Source: Edolisoma coerulescens (taxonomy: Eukaryota > Chordata > Aves > Passeriformes > Campephagidae). From it: 64,000 bases of DNA. Positions 1 to 12,400 of this stretch are shown here, in pieces. Each line of letters begins with the position of its first letter. Positions within the stretch are counted from its first letter, which is position 1. The translations under genes and the position numbers were made by a program. The notes beneath the pieces were generated by a model. That model worked only from the letters and a program-made list of their open reading frames with translations. It did not search any database and was not told where the DNA came from. The DNA lies in the NCBI GenBank assembly GCA_013397115.1, contig VWZW01006873.1:316477-380476 (forward strand), read 5' to 3'.

Positions 1-2018
1 TTTGAAACAACGCCTTATAAGAATTGTTTTAACACCGTTGCTTTCATGGCCAAATATTTTGTTTATTAGATTCTACCTACCTATGAACATAAATATGTAT
101 AGATGCATAGGTTTGCACACATCCATATTCAATATTTGCTAAATATGCATNTATATATTATATTTTATTATTTCTTCAGCTTTATATGGCAATACATGAT
201 TGTGTGCATACATCTGTTCAAAATGCATGGCATATTTTAAAAAGAATATTAGTGTGTCACCCAAAGTGAGGGTGGAGAGAAAATTGATTTCATTGTTCTT
301 GCTGCAGCCTCCAGGCACTATTTGAAGCAGGTGTGCAAATAAGGCTTAAATATAAAGTAATTTAAAACTGAACTCAGAAAAGAGCTAATTTGTAGGAAGG
401 TGAATTTCTCTGTCAGTTCTTATTTTACATCATCCCATTCTATTATTTTGTAATTATGTTGCATCATGTTGTTATGCTATTTGTTCAAATTACCCTTAAA
501 TTACAATCAAGTATTATTACTGGAACTTAGTACAATGCATGATGTATTTAATTGCCATTGTGTCAAACAAAATGATGTTGAATGAGTACTGTATTGAGTA
601 TTTGTAGAAAATTACTTTTAGAATTTAATTTCCTGTTCTAGATTTGGGTTAGGTTTTCTTCAGTTTGGAGAAGTAATTAGCACAGGCTATAAACTAGGAG
701 CATACATAATCTGTGTCCAAAAATATAATATTTTTGACTCACAGAAATAAAAAATTCTAGAAAAACTCAAGTCTAGTAATTCAGGTTTTTCAGGCAGTAA
801 CTTATGGCTATTACAACTGTCAGTTCTAAGTGCCTGATTTTCGTGAGATTTTCACAGTGTATATAGCCACCACATACAGGCATCCCCTTGAGGCAGAACT
901 GGGGAAAATGTGGGCAAGGGAAACTATAGTTCCAATCTTGATTGTTTTTCATTAGACTTATGTTCTAAGCACCATATCTCCACAAAAGACTCTGCTATAG
1001 AAATACGCAAGTAGTTTTCAGAAAGAATTATTTTCAATGTTTATTTAGTTATAAAACTCTATTAGTTTGAAAAAATAAACAAAATTCCTCTTGTTTTCCT
1101 CCAGGTAACACAGCCTATAGGTTTGCAGAGAGTAAGATGATGTGATTCTGCAGAAGTCAGCATTTCATGGATTTGTATCAATGGTGGATTACTGTCTCTG
1201 CTTTACTTGTCAATAACAAATTCTTGCCTAATTTACTTTGGTATAACCTGCACTTTTATCTTACCTATGCTGGTTTTTTCTTCTTTCTCATTCTTTTCAT
1301 CCAGAACATTTTTGTTACCCTTATCTTTTCAATTTATTTCAAATAGTCAGAATACGAGACTGTGGTGTGTATTCTCTTTAAAATAGACGTTTTATTGTCT
1401 ATCTCTTTGGAAGTCCTGTATTCCATAAGTAGAGTTCGAGTGAATGCAAATTCTCCAGCTGTGTTAATTACTTGGTAGCAGTTGTCAGCTAACATAATGT
1501 CTGATTGCTTTCTCTATAAAGATAAAATTATGGTTTGTAAAATGTACAAATATACTTGCTATGCTTTTTATCTATCAGTTGAGTTTTCACTAAAATCTTG
1601 GGAAAATAACATCCTTCCACACAAATACTTTCTTCATGAAATACATTCAAGCAAAATAAACAAACAAACAAAAAATGTTTAAAGAATAGAAGATTGCTCA
1701 TATGTTGTAACAATATAAATCAGGAGAGTAAAATAAAAGTGAAAATGAAGGTTATAAACATGACTTACTGCTTGCTGTCAGATTAGACATATCATCAGGA
1801 ATAAAAAATGGTTCAATATTCTTCCCAGACTTATTTTGTTTATTTATTCCATAGCTCATCTAAAATCTTCTAGGTATAGTTCAATTTCATATTCCTACAA
1901 TGAAAACCTTGTGAAGACTCTTTATTTGTCTGACTTCCTGATCTTATTTTTGTGTTATTTTTGTAACATTTTGCTTTCCTCTATGTCACTCCCCTGTCTT
2001 TTTTATATTCCCAGGTAG
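1..2018. other. AT-rich non-coding DNA
   Basis: No supported gene or recognisable repeat. All open frames here are short and in AT-rich sequence, as expected by chance. Base 151 is an ambiguous n inside a TA-rich run (about 143-172). A short CAAA run lies at about 1660-1675. Confidence 0.6.
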
Positions 2019-2260
2019 TTTCACTCTAAACTAGCCACAGCCACTCTCATTAATGTCTTGAAAAGTGATTCTTCAGACTCTTTGATAAGAACAACATCAG
2101 CAGCATACCTGATATTACAGCATTTTCTTCCTCTAATTTGAATTCCTCTATTATAACCCTCGAGATAAATGTGTGTTACCATTTCAGTATAAAGCCTGAA
2201 CAGATGCAGTGGCATAACACAGACCTGCTGAACTCCTTCCCAGATGTTAAACCTCTCTGC
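2019..2260 (-). mobile_element. RTE-like LINE reverse-transcriptase fragment (decayed)
   Basis: Read on the minus strand, this translates to a recognisable reverse-transcriptase core. A GVQQVC segment stands where LINEs usually have GVRQGC, followed by an LYTEM segment, then GIQIRGRK, NIRYAADVVLI and KESEESL. The order and spacing match the palm region of RTE/BovB-type LINEs (typically GVRQGC ... LRYADD ... AESEEEL). The catalytic YADD box reads YAAD (plus-strand positions about 2096-2107), so one metal-binding aspartate is lost. The frame drifts out of similarity after the SEESL segment and ends at a stop. No endonuclease, 5' part or 3' tail was seen, so this is a dead internal fragment. It is clearly not CR1, the dominant LINE in birds. 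Whether it is an ancient amniote RTE or the bird-specific AviRTE cannot be settled by eye. Confidence 0.75.
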
Positions 2261-4354
2261 TGTTCCTTTTGTTGTTGGAACTCCTGCTTCCTGCTCACAT
2301 TAAATTTAGGACAGCAAATAACCACATTTAAAAAATGTTAATTGAATACACAGTTGTTTAGAAATTAAGTGGCAAAGTATAGAGGATACTTCATACAGCA
2401 CACCGTTGTTTCCTCATTGCATCCTTTTTCCTTTTCTTATTACCAATTAAATCTGGAATCTGACTTTTATTATTTTTATGTGAATTTATCAAGTTTAAAT
2501 ATTTAATGGAATTAAGGAATTAAGGATGTATATTTCACAGGGCATCCCACTTAGACCTGTAACTTATCTCCACTTCTTATTAACAGAATTCTCAATTATG
2601 TCTCTAAAGATTTTAGTGACACAAGATATTAGTGCTATCAGAAATGGATTTTTGGAGGTAAAGGCTAACAAAGAAAAGGCAAAGATTATGTTATGCAAAG
2701 ACATGGCCACAGCAGTTGTCCAAGAATGAGTTTACTGACATCTTCCTGATCTGAGTAGTCCTCCAAGTAAAATTTGAAAACATGATATAGCAGAGCGATT
2801 CCTTCTCAGCCTGTACCTCGACAACAATGTACCCCAGTCCTCAGAAACAAGGACATCAGTATAACCATTTTCAGTATCCTTGTTACAGAGTTCTCTTTCT
2901 TTAAATCCGCTGTTGTCCAGCCAAAATTAGAAATTTGGAATCAGTATGTGTCAGTGCCGTTGGTCCAGTCACGCCACTTTAGAGGAAAGAAATGAAATGT
3001 GTAAGTCCATTACCAGAAAGTTCTCTTCTGTTTTGGTACTCATCTCTGCTGTCACACAGAACCAACATTTCATTTTTTTCTGAAGCTCCTTCAAAATAGG
3101 TCTAAGAGATATATCAAATCTCGTTTTGGAAATGTTAAGTTAAATGAATTCATCATTTATTTTGGAAAGATTTTTGAGTGTGTAATTGACCTTAATATTG
3201 AGATACTGCGTTTAATTTTGAAACTTCTCTAGAGAAGATTTCTCTAGCTTTCCTTCCAGCAATATGATAATGTTATTTTGTGGTTTTAATGAGAAGGTCT
3301 TGAAAAACACAAAAGTTTTAATTTTTTTTTTCATATGTAGGTACTTAAAGGGGAATATTGATGACGCTTCCCTTTAATAGCTCACGTAGGGCAGTTTTAA
3401 AAATGCATTCTTTTTCTAATACATGGATCTGTTCCATTGTGTTTTCATTATACTTTCTGTGATTACCAGAAACCTGAGGGGAGAATTCTGGGTAGGTAGT
3501 ATCTCACTATTTTGAGAGGCCAGACAATTTCTCTTTAATCAAATAATTGTTCTTATAACCAAAACTGTGTTGCTCTTTATCATCAGATAATAGTAGAAAA
3601 CCTTAAAATAACATTTAGTAGTCCATCAATATCTTCAGGTTAAAGAAAAGATGCTGTTGCACAAGCTACTTTCATTATTCACCATCCCTGAAAGCTAAGT
3701 TGAAAAAAATTCTTTACATTTAGCTGATTTATAAAAATAAATTCTGACCAAAAAATAATCTCTGCTGCTAGAAAATGATCAGATTACATTGTTGGCAGAT
3801 TTCTAAATATCTCTGAATTAACTTTCTAGGTTGTCTACTAATTTCTTTTAAGACAAGCTTTTAAAATCATAATCTCATGCCAAATGCAATGAAGAAGTGC
3901 AGATATACAAAAATAACAAAATTACTTATATTTGCATCATTTGTAACCTAGTGAAGAGAAACACAACCAACCTGTTTGACAAGGCCTTTGCTCCTGGAAG
4001 CTGTGCTGTTGTCATTTTACCTTGTGGAGTTTGTAAAATTTTTTTGTCATGAAGTCACTTTTCCATTATTTTGTGTCTGATCGGGCTGAAGGACTTACAG
4101 TCCTCTGAGGAGAGAGCTTTTAGATATTGAAATAAAATTTGAAATACATCACTCTTTTGGAATAAGTTATTGAGTAATTTTGATTATTTTATTGTACAGA
4201 GGATTTATCTGGAAATTTAGTATGACTGATAATTTTTACAGTCTGTCTGACTGACCTGGTTTTCTGTGTGTATTCTATCACTCTAGCTTGGCTTTCACCA
4301 GCTTTCACCAGGGCTGCTTTACCTTTGTGCCTTACCCTCACATCATTTTAGTTT
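2261..4354. other. Non-coding DNA, nothing recognised
   Basis: AT-rich sequence with no splice-flanked open frame and no repeat I recognise. Just before the CR1 element, a 10-bp unit GCTTTCACCA is repeated twice in tandem (about 4290-4310). Confidence 0.5.
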
Positions 4355-5068
4355 GTCTAGTTGATCCAGGAAAGCCAGTTGATGTAAGATTTTTGGACTT
4401 CAGCAAAGCTGTTGACATTGTCTCTCCCAGTATCTTTCCAGACAACATGTTCAGCCCACAGCTGGATAAACATATAATGTGGTGGGTGAGAAACTGGCTC
4501 TCGGGGTGGGCACAAAGAGTTGTTTTGAATCAGACTGGTGACCTGTCAGTAGTTGGGTTACACAGGGCTCCATTCTCAGCCCAGCTGTCTTCAACATCTT
4601 CACAAATTACTTGGATGCATGACTCGAAGGAATACTAAGTAAGTTTGATGATGACACCAAATTGGGAAGAGCTGTCAACTCCCTCAAGTTCAGAGAGGCC
4701 CTGCAGAGAGACCTCGTCACAGTCTGCAACCTCCTTGTGAGCTGGAGAGGAGGGGCAGCTACAAACCTCTTCTCTCTTGAGCCCAGTGACAGGACTTGAG
4801 TAAATGGCCTAAAGTTGTGTCAGGAGAGGTTCAGGTCAGATAACAGGATAAGGTTCTTCCCCCACAGGGTGGCTGGGCACTTGGTCAGGCTCCACAGAGG
4901 AGTAGTCACAGCACCAGCCTGTCAGAGTTGGAGGTGCATTTGGACAATGCTCTCAGTCACATGGTGGGACTCTTGGAGACAGTGCTATGGGGGGCCAGGG
5001 GTCAGACTTGATGATTCTGATGGGTCCGTTCCAAATCAGGAGATTCTATGATTCTCTGATTCCATGAT
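4355..5068 (+). mobile_element. CR1 LINE, 5'-truncated and internally deleted
   Basis: The plus-strand translation begins in the CR1 reverse transcriptase: GKPVDV, then LDFSKAVD (catalytic motif A), WVRNWLSGWAQRVV, and after frameshifts LSKFDDDTKLG and LQRDL. In intact CR1 the last catalytic box reads KFADDTKLG; here the alanine is aspartate. From about 4790 the sequence jumps to the terminal part of the element (AGGAGAGGTTCAGGT, AAGGTTCTTCCCCCACAG, GGGTGGCTGGGCAC). A segment of ORF2 between the palm and the C terminus is therefore deleted. The 3' end has the usual target-like tail: GATTCTATGATTCTCTGAT, ending near 5068. Stops and frameshifts make it inactive. Confidence 0.93.
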
Positions 5069-6419
5069 CGTGAAAATGAGAAATATTTGCATAGTTGGGG
5101 TTTTTTTGTTGTTTTGATGTAATCTTTTATTCAAATGATCAGGACTACTGCTACTACTACCAAGAAATGTCTACTTTGCAGTTTATTTTTCATTCTCTCC
5201 TGGTGGTGGAGAAGGTAAAAATGCTTCAGGAAAAACTTCTGTTAGAATTAATGGCATCACCTATTGGATTAGTTCACAGAGAAATTTTTCTGTTAGGAGA
5301 GATATTTTCTTCCTCCAGGGTACTTTAGCTAAGCCACAAAAAACTCTCTTTGGTCATGCAGGCAATATGTTTTCAAACATATTTAAAAATCAGCTATATT
5401 GGCTGGAGATAGCTCAGGTGTCTGTAGCAGCAGAAAGGAGTGCAGGAGGAGCACAGATCTTTGGGATATGGTAAGCCTTAGAATTAACTTGTAACTTTAT
5501 TTACAGTATAGAAAGTTGTGGCAATTTATACTCAACTGACTTGTTATTTCTGAAGGCTATCCTGCAGTTTCTCGAGGTGATATGTACCTGCTTATTGCTA
5601 CAGCAGATTATCTGTGTTGGGTCCAGACAACACTATGATCTCAACAAGTACCTATGGTGAAGAGACCAGCTATTGCTATAGAGAGCTGCTGATTTTCTGA
5701 GAGAAAAGTGGGTTCTCTTCAGGTTTAGATCAGGGATCTGGCCACAATAAGGGACATTTTTCTTACGCCATGAATAACTTTGCAAAAAGAATCTGATAAT
5801 TTATATCAGATATTTTGAAACTAAAAATCTTTTTTGTATCTGTGGATTTACAAATTAGAAGAGACGTAATGCTGTTGCCTACTAATGGTTGATGTTTGTT
5901 GGAAAATCTTTGGGTGAAGTGAAAATAGAGGGAAAATCCTGATGTCTAGAAGAGAGACAGGGAGAAAATACACACAGAACCAGTGGGGGGTTTTTGTATA
6001 TCAGAAGATTAATCAGAGAATTTAGACACTGATGTTTGTCAAATATGCAGTACAAAGTAATAACTTCCAATTACTTCCATTCAGCTTATGTAATTGGCTT
6101 CTATTTCTTCTGTTATTTTTTAGCATACATGTGTAGCTGTGTGCTTTTGAGTGGTAGAGTCTCTATTTAACTGCATATTTACTTCTATTTTTGTAGATTT
6201 TTATCTCATGCACATAGCATCAAGTGTATGTTTATATTCACATATACATATGTATGTAATTCTATTGGAAAGTAATGGTATTTTTCACTCTGTGCTGTTC
6301 TCATGCTTGCTTAGCTTAATGAAACAGGCCACATTAGATATATGTCAACAAGTAGTCAGTTTTGAAAAATAAGCTTCGAAGGTGCTCTACGGATGACAGC
6401 ACTGCAGGGACAGATATCG

Positions 6420-6468
6420 CTGGGGTGGGGGTTGGGTGGTTTTGTCTGTTTGTTTGTTTCTGTTTGCA
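6420..6468. repeat. G/T-rich low-complexity tract with (GTTT)n
   Basis: Run of G and T with a tetranucleotide GTTT section near 6443-6462. It has the same character as the A/C-rich tracts elsewhere in the window, in the opposite orientation. Confidence 0.8.
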
Positions 6469-8423
6469 CAACAATATGCTACTTCCTTTTGAAATATGCA
6501 ATATTTGATCTACAAACAAGTTTGTGATCAAAATACCATAGATTCTAGGAAGAATATGTATCTACTGTTGGGCACTGGTCATGTTTTCTAGATAGTATCT
6601 TTCTTTACTCATATATTCTGGGTAAAAAAGCATTCCATGACTATTAGTGACATTTTCAATACAGGTCTGAGCCTTTCTGAAGTTTTCACTCTCAACAGCA
6701 AGACCAGAACAATGGGAAGGCCAGGGACCATCTCTAAGTTGTTGTTGGACCACCACAAGATTGACTGCATTTCACAATGTGCTTTGGGACTCCTGAGGAT
6801 TAGAACTCCACTGTCAGGGAAACATGTGTTTCCAGTTTTGTCCAACGTTATTGCCAAACTAAATAAGCCAAATACAGAATTCAAATCAGGATTTCTATTA
6901 ATAGCGAGTAATTAATCACTAACTTGACTGAAATGTACAAACCATTCCTTACAAGCTTAGCCACCTAATGTTTTCAAAGGAAATGTTCAGTTAGATTTGT
7001 TATCTTAAAGTGATAGGATAATATCAATGTCTAAACAAATTGTTAAATTGAAATTCCAGTTGAACAATTAATACCAGAATATCAAATAATTACCAATCTG
7101 AAGCTAGTCTACATCTGGAATGCTAATGAAAAATGTCTTTCTAAGTAATTGATGGTGACAAAAGGGTAGACAACATTTTTTCCCTCTGCAGAACTTTGCA
7201 GGAAGCATTCCAGTATGATTCATGCCCGTGACTTCAAGATAAAAAAGCTGGTAATTGTGACCAGAAGCCAGCTTGATTCATACAGCTGCATAAATATGAA
7301 CTAATTAACACACAATACAAAGCTTGAGACTTATGAGACTTCAAACTGTCTTCTCCTTTGAGAGTTAATAAGTTGTATATTGACTGTTCTCTGGGATAGA
7401 GACACACTGTCAACAAATCATTGAAGTCTGAGAGTATTGTTCCAGTAGTGTTTCTCCTGAAAATGGCAGGGGAATTTTCATTCTGGATCAGATTTGTGTC
7501 ATGTCAAAGTCAGTAATCTTTGTGAAGGCTAAATAATTCTGCAAGAGGCTGAGTATCCATGCTGTAAGAGAAAATCTTTAGTGTCAGTGTCTTGACACCA
7601 CAGGAGAGTGTTTCCACTTGTTACAGAATACCTTATGCATGGAGATTTAATATTTGCATTTGTCATTATTTTGCCTGTTAATTGCAGTTTATTTTCAATT
7701 TTGAGTGTAATTATTCAGGATATTGATGCCATAGTTCTGGTTCTAGGATATTAATCTTAGTTCCATAATTTCACGTGTACGTATAACTTACTTCACAGTA
7801 AGTAGATGTTTTACAACAGATGGACTTGATATCTTTTAAAAAGTTTTAAGCTGGAAAATATGTCAATGAGTTCTCTAGATATTTTATGTAGCAGGTTGTT
7901 TTGAATGATGGAAGTTAACCCAGATTTAACCAAAAAGAAAGTTCTGTCCTAATTTTAACAAAATTAATTTAGATAGTAATAAATTTGCATTACGATAGGC
8001 AATTTTTTTTTTAATGCAATTTTTTTTCTTTCCCCCTGTCCTTCCCCAAAGGCTCAATCAGAGTATTAGGAAAATGACGTGAAAGCACTCTATGACTGAA
8101 GTCAAATTAGATAACTTTTGAAAGTTGTTTTGAAATAAATGTGAATACAGAAGTTCAAGTAACATAAGCACCTCTCTTTTTGCCTCTGTCACAGTGGACT
8201 TGATTAAACATTTGCCTATGCTGTGTATTTATGAAAAGATTAAATCCACAAAACGAAAACATTTTAGTTGTTAAGCAGTCTTTAGATCAGGCCCTACTTC
8301 TTTAGACTAAAACCTTTCAATTAAAAAAGAACATAACAACATATTATAATGGTATTAATTTTGTACATTGTGGGTTAAACTTAAAAAAAAAAAGAGTTTC
8401 AAAAAACCCGAACCTAATTTCTT

Positions 8424-8446
8424 CAACAACAACAACAACAAAAAAA
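8424..8446. repeat. (CAA)n microsatellite
   Basis: About five to six CAA units followed by an A run. Confidence 0.9.
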
Positions 8447-8811
8447 TCAGCTATTTATGGTTGGACCAGAAACAGATACTATAACAAATAAAGCTTTAGA
8501 TCTTGTGAAATAATACATCTTTCATAGCACACTAGTAGCTGCTACTTTCTATTAGGGACTTTGCCATAGGATCAGTGACTTTCCTCTCCTCTGCTGAGTT
8601 TCTAATGCCATGAAAAAGGTACTAATGTGATAAAAGTCATATAGTATTAGTGACTTTCTATCATGTTGGTGAAGTGAATTTTTATTGTATTAACAAAACC
8701 AGAATTCCAGTCGCCCTAGGAACTAGCAGAAATGGCCAAAATATCTCTCATAAAAATCAAGAACTCCATATGGATAGAGAACTGAGTATGACTCCACTTT
8801 CTGTGCCTCTA

Positions 8812-8829
8812 GTTGTTGTTGTTGTTGTT
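8812..8829. repeat. (GTT)n microsatellite
   Basis: Six GTT units, the reverse-strand equivalent of the CAA run about 380 bp upstream. Confidence 0.9.
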
Positions 8830-9376
8830 TCTGAAGTACTCATTCTTATCTGGTGTTGCAGTAATCAGTGCCTTCTAAAATGATACCTGAACATGGGGTT
8901 TTTTTTCAGTCAATAAAATGAATATCTTTAGGGAGTATTAATCACTGACTGGTATGTTAATGAAGAAGTCACTTCCAGCTGAAAAAACCCTCAGAAAGAA
9001 AAAAGTTTTGTGAATGAATTGGCTGTAAAATGTTATCAGCTGCTTTTATAAACATTTGGTATAAGTCTGGCATGGAGGGGAACCTCTTGTTTGTGGCAAG
9101 CACCACTGCCTGATATGGGGTTTTGCTTATGTTGTACACAGCACACCAGTTTTTTATGTGAGAAATACTGAAGATGTTCACTCTGTGACAAAGTATAACA
9201 AATACTGGAGGAAATATAAAAAGCCCAAAATGTCATGTGTTTTTGTAGCATAATTAATTAACATCTACTCATCTGTAATTGATGTGTAATATTGTCAGTT
9301 ATATAAGGATAACATAATCCAAAAAATGCAGCTGTCCAATAGAAGAATGTTTTACTCAAGACTTTTCTTTTTTCAG

Positions 9377-9473
9377 GACATCATTACAGTGCACTGTAGA
9401 AGTTCCAATTTACCCATTCATTCCGATCCTCTGTATCCTGAATTTTACTTTGAAATGGAGAATAAGTCGGGAG
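9377..9473 (+). CDS. Candidate internal coding exon, gene unidentified
   Basis: A 97-bp segment flanked by good splice signals: a pyrimidine tract ending ACTTTTCTTTTTTCAG directly before 9377, a plausible branch site (TTTACTCAAG) upstream, and a donor GAG/GTAGGT at 9474. Read from the first base, it is open for 32 codons and leaves one base (phase 1). The peptide begins DIITVHCRSS, contains PLYPEFYFEM and ends ENKSG. It looks protein-like rather than low-complexity and has one NxS glycosylation-type site. The next candidate exon (47393-47545) is open in exactly the phase this one leaves. A second frame, offset by one base, is also open, so the frame is not proven. A second donor, GTATGT, lies 4 bases further (9478). 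I do not recognise the protein family. The call rests on splice context and phase only. Confidence 0.4.
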
Positions 9474-12400
9474 GTAGGTATGTTCAGCGATGGTTGTTGT
9501 ATCACAGAACATTCTATTTTTACTACAGAATCTTTTTTCATTTACCTAGATTAATTTAATATTGACTGAGTGCCTATATGCAGATGTATCTTTGTGTATG
9601 CAAACATATGGGTAACGCATGCTGTATTAATATATAGTCCCCCAAACTTTGGCTTCTTTCTATTCTTCCTGTTTTGGCTGAGAATCTATTTCTGTCAACT
9701 ACCAGCTGGAAGCCTTCTGTTGTTCAGAAAGTTCCAAATTCCTGCTCATATTCACTCAAACGAGCTTGAAAGTGTGAGGAAAGAATACCTTCTGGGTTTT
9801 CAGAAATGAATTTCCAGTTAGAATAATAACTTTGCAAAATCTGGGAATAAAGAATGAAATTGTCATTGTTTTCTCAAACATTCAGATATAATAGCATTAC
9901 TCTAAAAAATCCAAAGTTTGCTGTGTTGAAAAAAAGACATGCTTCAGGTCATTGTACAGCATTTACTGATAGAATTTTGTGAATGAAAAGGAAAAACCCA
10001 TCGTATTACAAGCTCAGACATCTTTATACTCTCACTTCTACATGGCTTCCCTTGGTCAGCTCCTCTTTTGCCTGCTGAGATGTTATTAGCTCCATTTCAA
10101 GGGTCTGCAAGAATCCCACTTTTAGAAGTCCTTTGCTTGGTAGTTCCTTATTCTTTGTCGTACTGAAGTTTTCTATCAACCAATCTTTTTCCAGTTTATT
10201 ACCACTCTCTCTCATGCATTTTCACACATGCATAGTCCTCACTCCTCCTGTCACCAGAACTCCTTTGTCAATTTCTTGCTTTGTATGCCCTTTCTTGAGC
10301 CTTCTGTACTTGAAACATTTTGTCAGACAGACTCTCACAAGTTCTGCTGTACTAACAGCCTTGCAAACATTGGTTTGCATTCTTCAGCAGTACTGTCATG
10401 ATCACCTCTTTAGCTTGTTGCACATTGAGTGTTGGATTTCTACTAAAAAGAGCTGTGACAAGTTTCTTTGAGACATGTTCCTTTACGCTTATCAATACTA
10501 CAAAACATGGTTCCAAGAGAAGTTAGAAATTAATAGTTAATAGTAATACCCCTATGTTAATTTCTACAATATGGTTTTTCAGTGTCTTCAGATAACATGT
10601 ATAAATCTAATCTTATACATAAGAGACTTTATTTGGCAAGGTATATTTGCTATATTGAAATGCAAGGAAACTGGTGTTATAAGTCTCTTGTTATTTATCT
10701 TGAATCTGAAATTGTGTATCTTCACAGAAATGACTAAGTAGTTTTTTTCTCTAAACCAGTAAGTGTATGTAACATCTTTATGTATAACTACATCTTTCTG
10801 AGAAGTCTCTTTTAGAACTAAAGTCATGCAAAGTGATAGTTTGGCTATCAGAATTATTCAGTAGTGCAGACTAGAAACAATTTTTTTTTTTACACTTATA
10901 ATGCCTTTATATCTCCCATCTCCTAAACCTTCAGCTTATGAATTAAAATTCGAAGAAAATATTAAAAAAATGCAAACCTTTATGTCCATGCTGCATCTTA
11001 GCAATGCTCTGAAAGTGAAAAATTGTTTGTGGAACTCAATGTAAAAACTTTTATTTAACATGTGGTGCTGTAATGGCTGATAGCCATTAGTTTTATAAAA
11101 CAGGGAGTAATAGATCCTGTGTCAGAAAGCAAGCAAGCATAAGCCATGAACACTTCACAACATAACAACTCTATAGATGTTTTTAAGGAACAAAAAGGAT
11201 TTTTAATAGGATTTTAACAGAAATCTCTGAGCCTAGAAACTTAAAGGTGAGGATAATATCCTCAGCACACTGTTGACTTGCTGATAGAAAATGTTGCTTT
11301 GCTGTTTTAATGACTAAGTCTACTGCAAGAGAAATATGTAGGAGGACAATAAGATATGTAGGAGTGAATTACTCTAATCTTTGATGCACATAAGATGTAG
11401 TGCCTTTTGTCAATATGCCTCAATAAAGAGAGTGCCATGAATTTATAAGCAAGTTCATAGTGTAAACTCTATTAAAAAATCAACGGATAAGGACATTCAT
11501 GCAGTAATTTTCTTCTAGATCTGCAAAATTCTGTTTCAACTTCCAACAGAATGGAAGATGCAGAAGAAAAGTGCCAAATTAAACCTAAGGTGGGATCAAA
11601 TAAAATAATTCTCTTCTGAATCTTTGAGAGTAGTTGCTCAAAAACAAAACATAATTTGATCCGTTTGTGAGTTCTCTTCTAATGTCTTATTTCTTACATT
11701 TTCTGTACAAATAGACAGTAAATCCTACTGTAAGTGAATAGTGAAGACAGCTCTGAAAGAAAAGAACATGGCAACTGATGAATCAGGCTGGAAACAAATA
11801 TATACCTATCTTGTAGGAGTAGATGCAGGAATAGACAAAACAGGCCATCTCTTGTATCAGGTGAAGCATTCTGCAAGCATGATGGTTTAAGGCATGAATA
11901 AAGTCCTCTGTACTTCCTCATTGCTAATATGTGCTGGTCATAGCACATAAATGTACGGGCAATACCAGAGTTCCTGCATTAGTTGCGTAATTTTTTCAGT
12001 GGCTCCCTCAAGTTGAGCCATCAGCCCTGGGGATTTCAGGCTTTACCCACAAACTAGAACATTTTCTTTTGCCTGAGTTTGAATGTAGGATAGGCCATGT
12101 GTGTATGAGATCTGATGTCTTTAAACTGGTATCATACATGTACTTTCTGGAAAAGGGAGCTCATCACTAGTGGCATAACTTTGTTGGGGAAAAAATCCCC
12201 TAAATAAAACTGGTGAAATGTTAACAAAACTCCTTTGACTTGCCAAGTGCTCTCATATATTTCCTGATGCATTATTTTCTTGATGTAAAGTGAAGGGTCT
12301 GACGTGGTCCAGCAATGGGTTATCAGGTTTAATTTGTTTTCATACATTAGTCTCTCTGGCGACAGAGCAGCTGTTTACATTTGCCATCTGAATTAAGGTA

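Larger units (their letters stand above)
5069..9376. other. Non-coding AT-rich stretch with simple repeats
   Basis: Holds a G/T-rich tract (about 6420-6468), a (CAA)n run (8424-8446) and a (GTT)n run (8812-8829). Three overlapping open frames at about 6562-6915 have no recognisable domain or splice context, so they are not called as genes. Confidence 0.55.

Noticed and set aside
2526..2729. Plus-strand frame near the RTE-like fragment
   Set aside because: On the other strand from the RTE frame, without reverse-transcriptase motifs; not part of that element as far as I can see.
6562..6915. Three overlapping open frames of 64-92 codons on both strands
   Set aside because: No family similarity and no splice or promoter context; overlapping frames in one stop-poor patch are expected.
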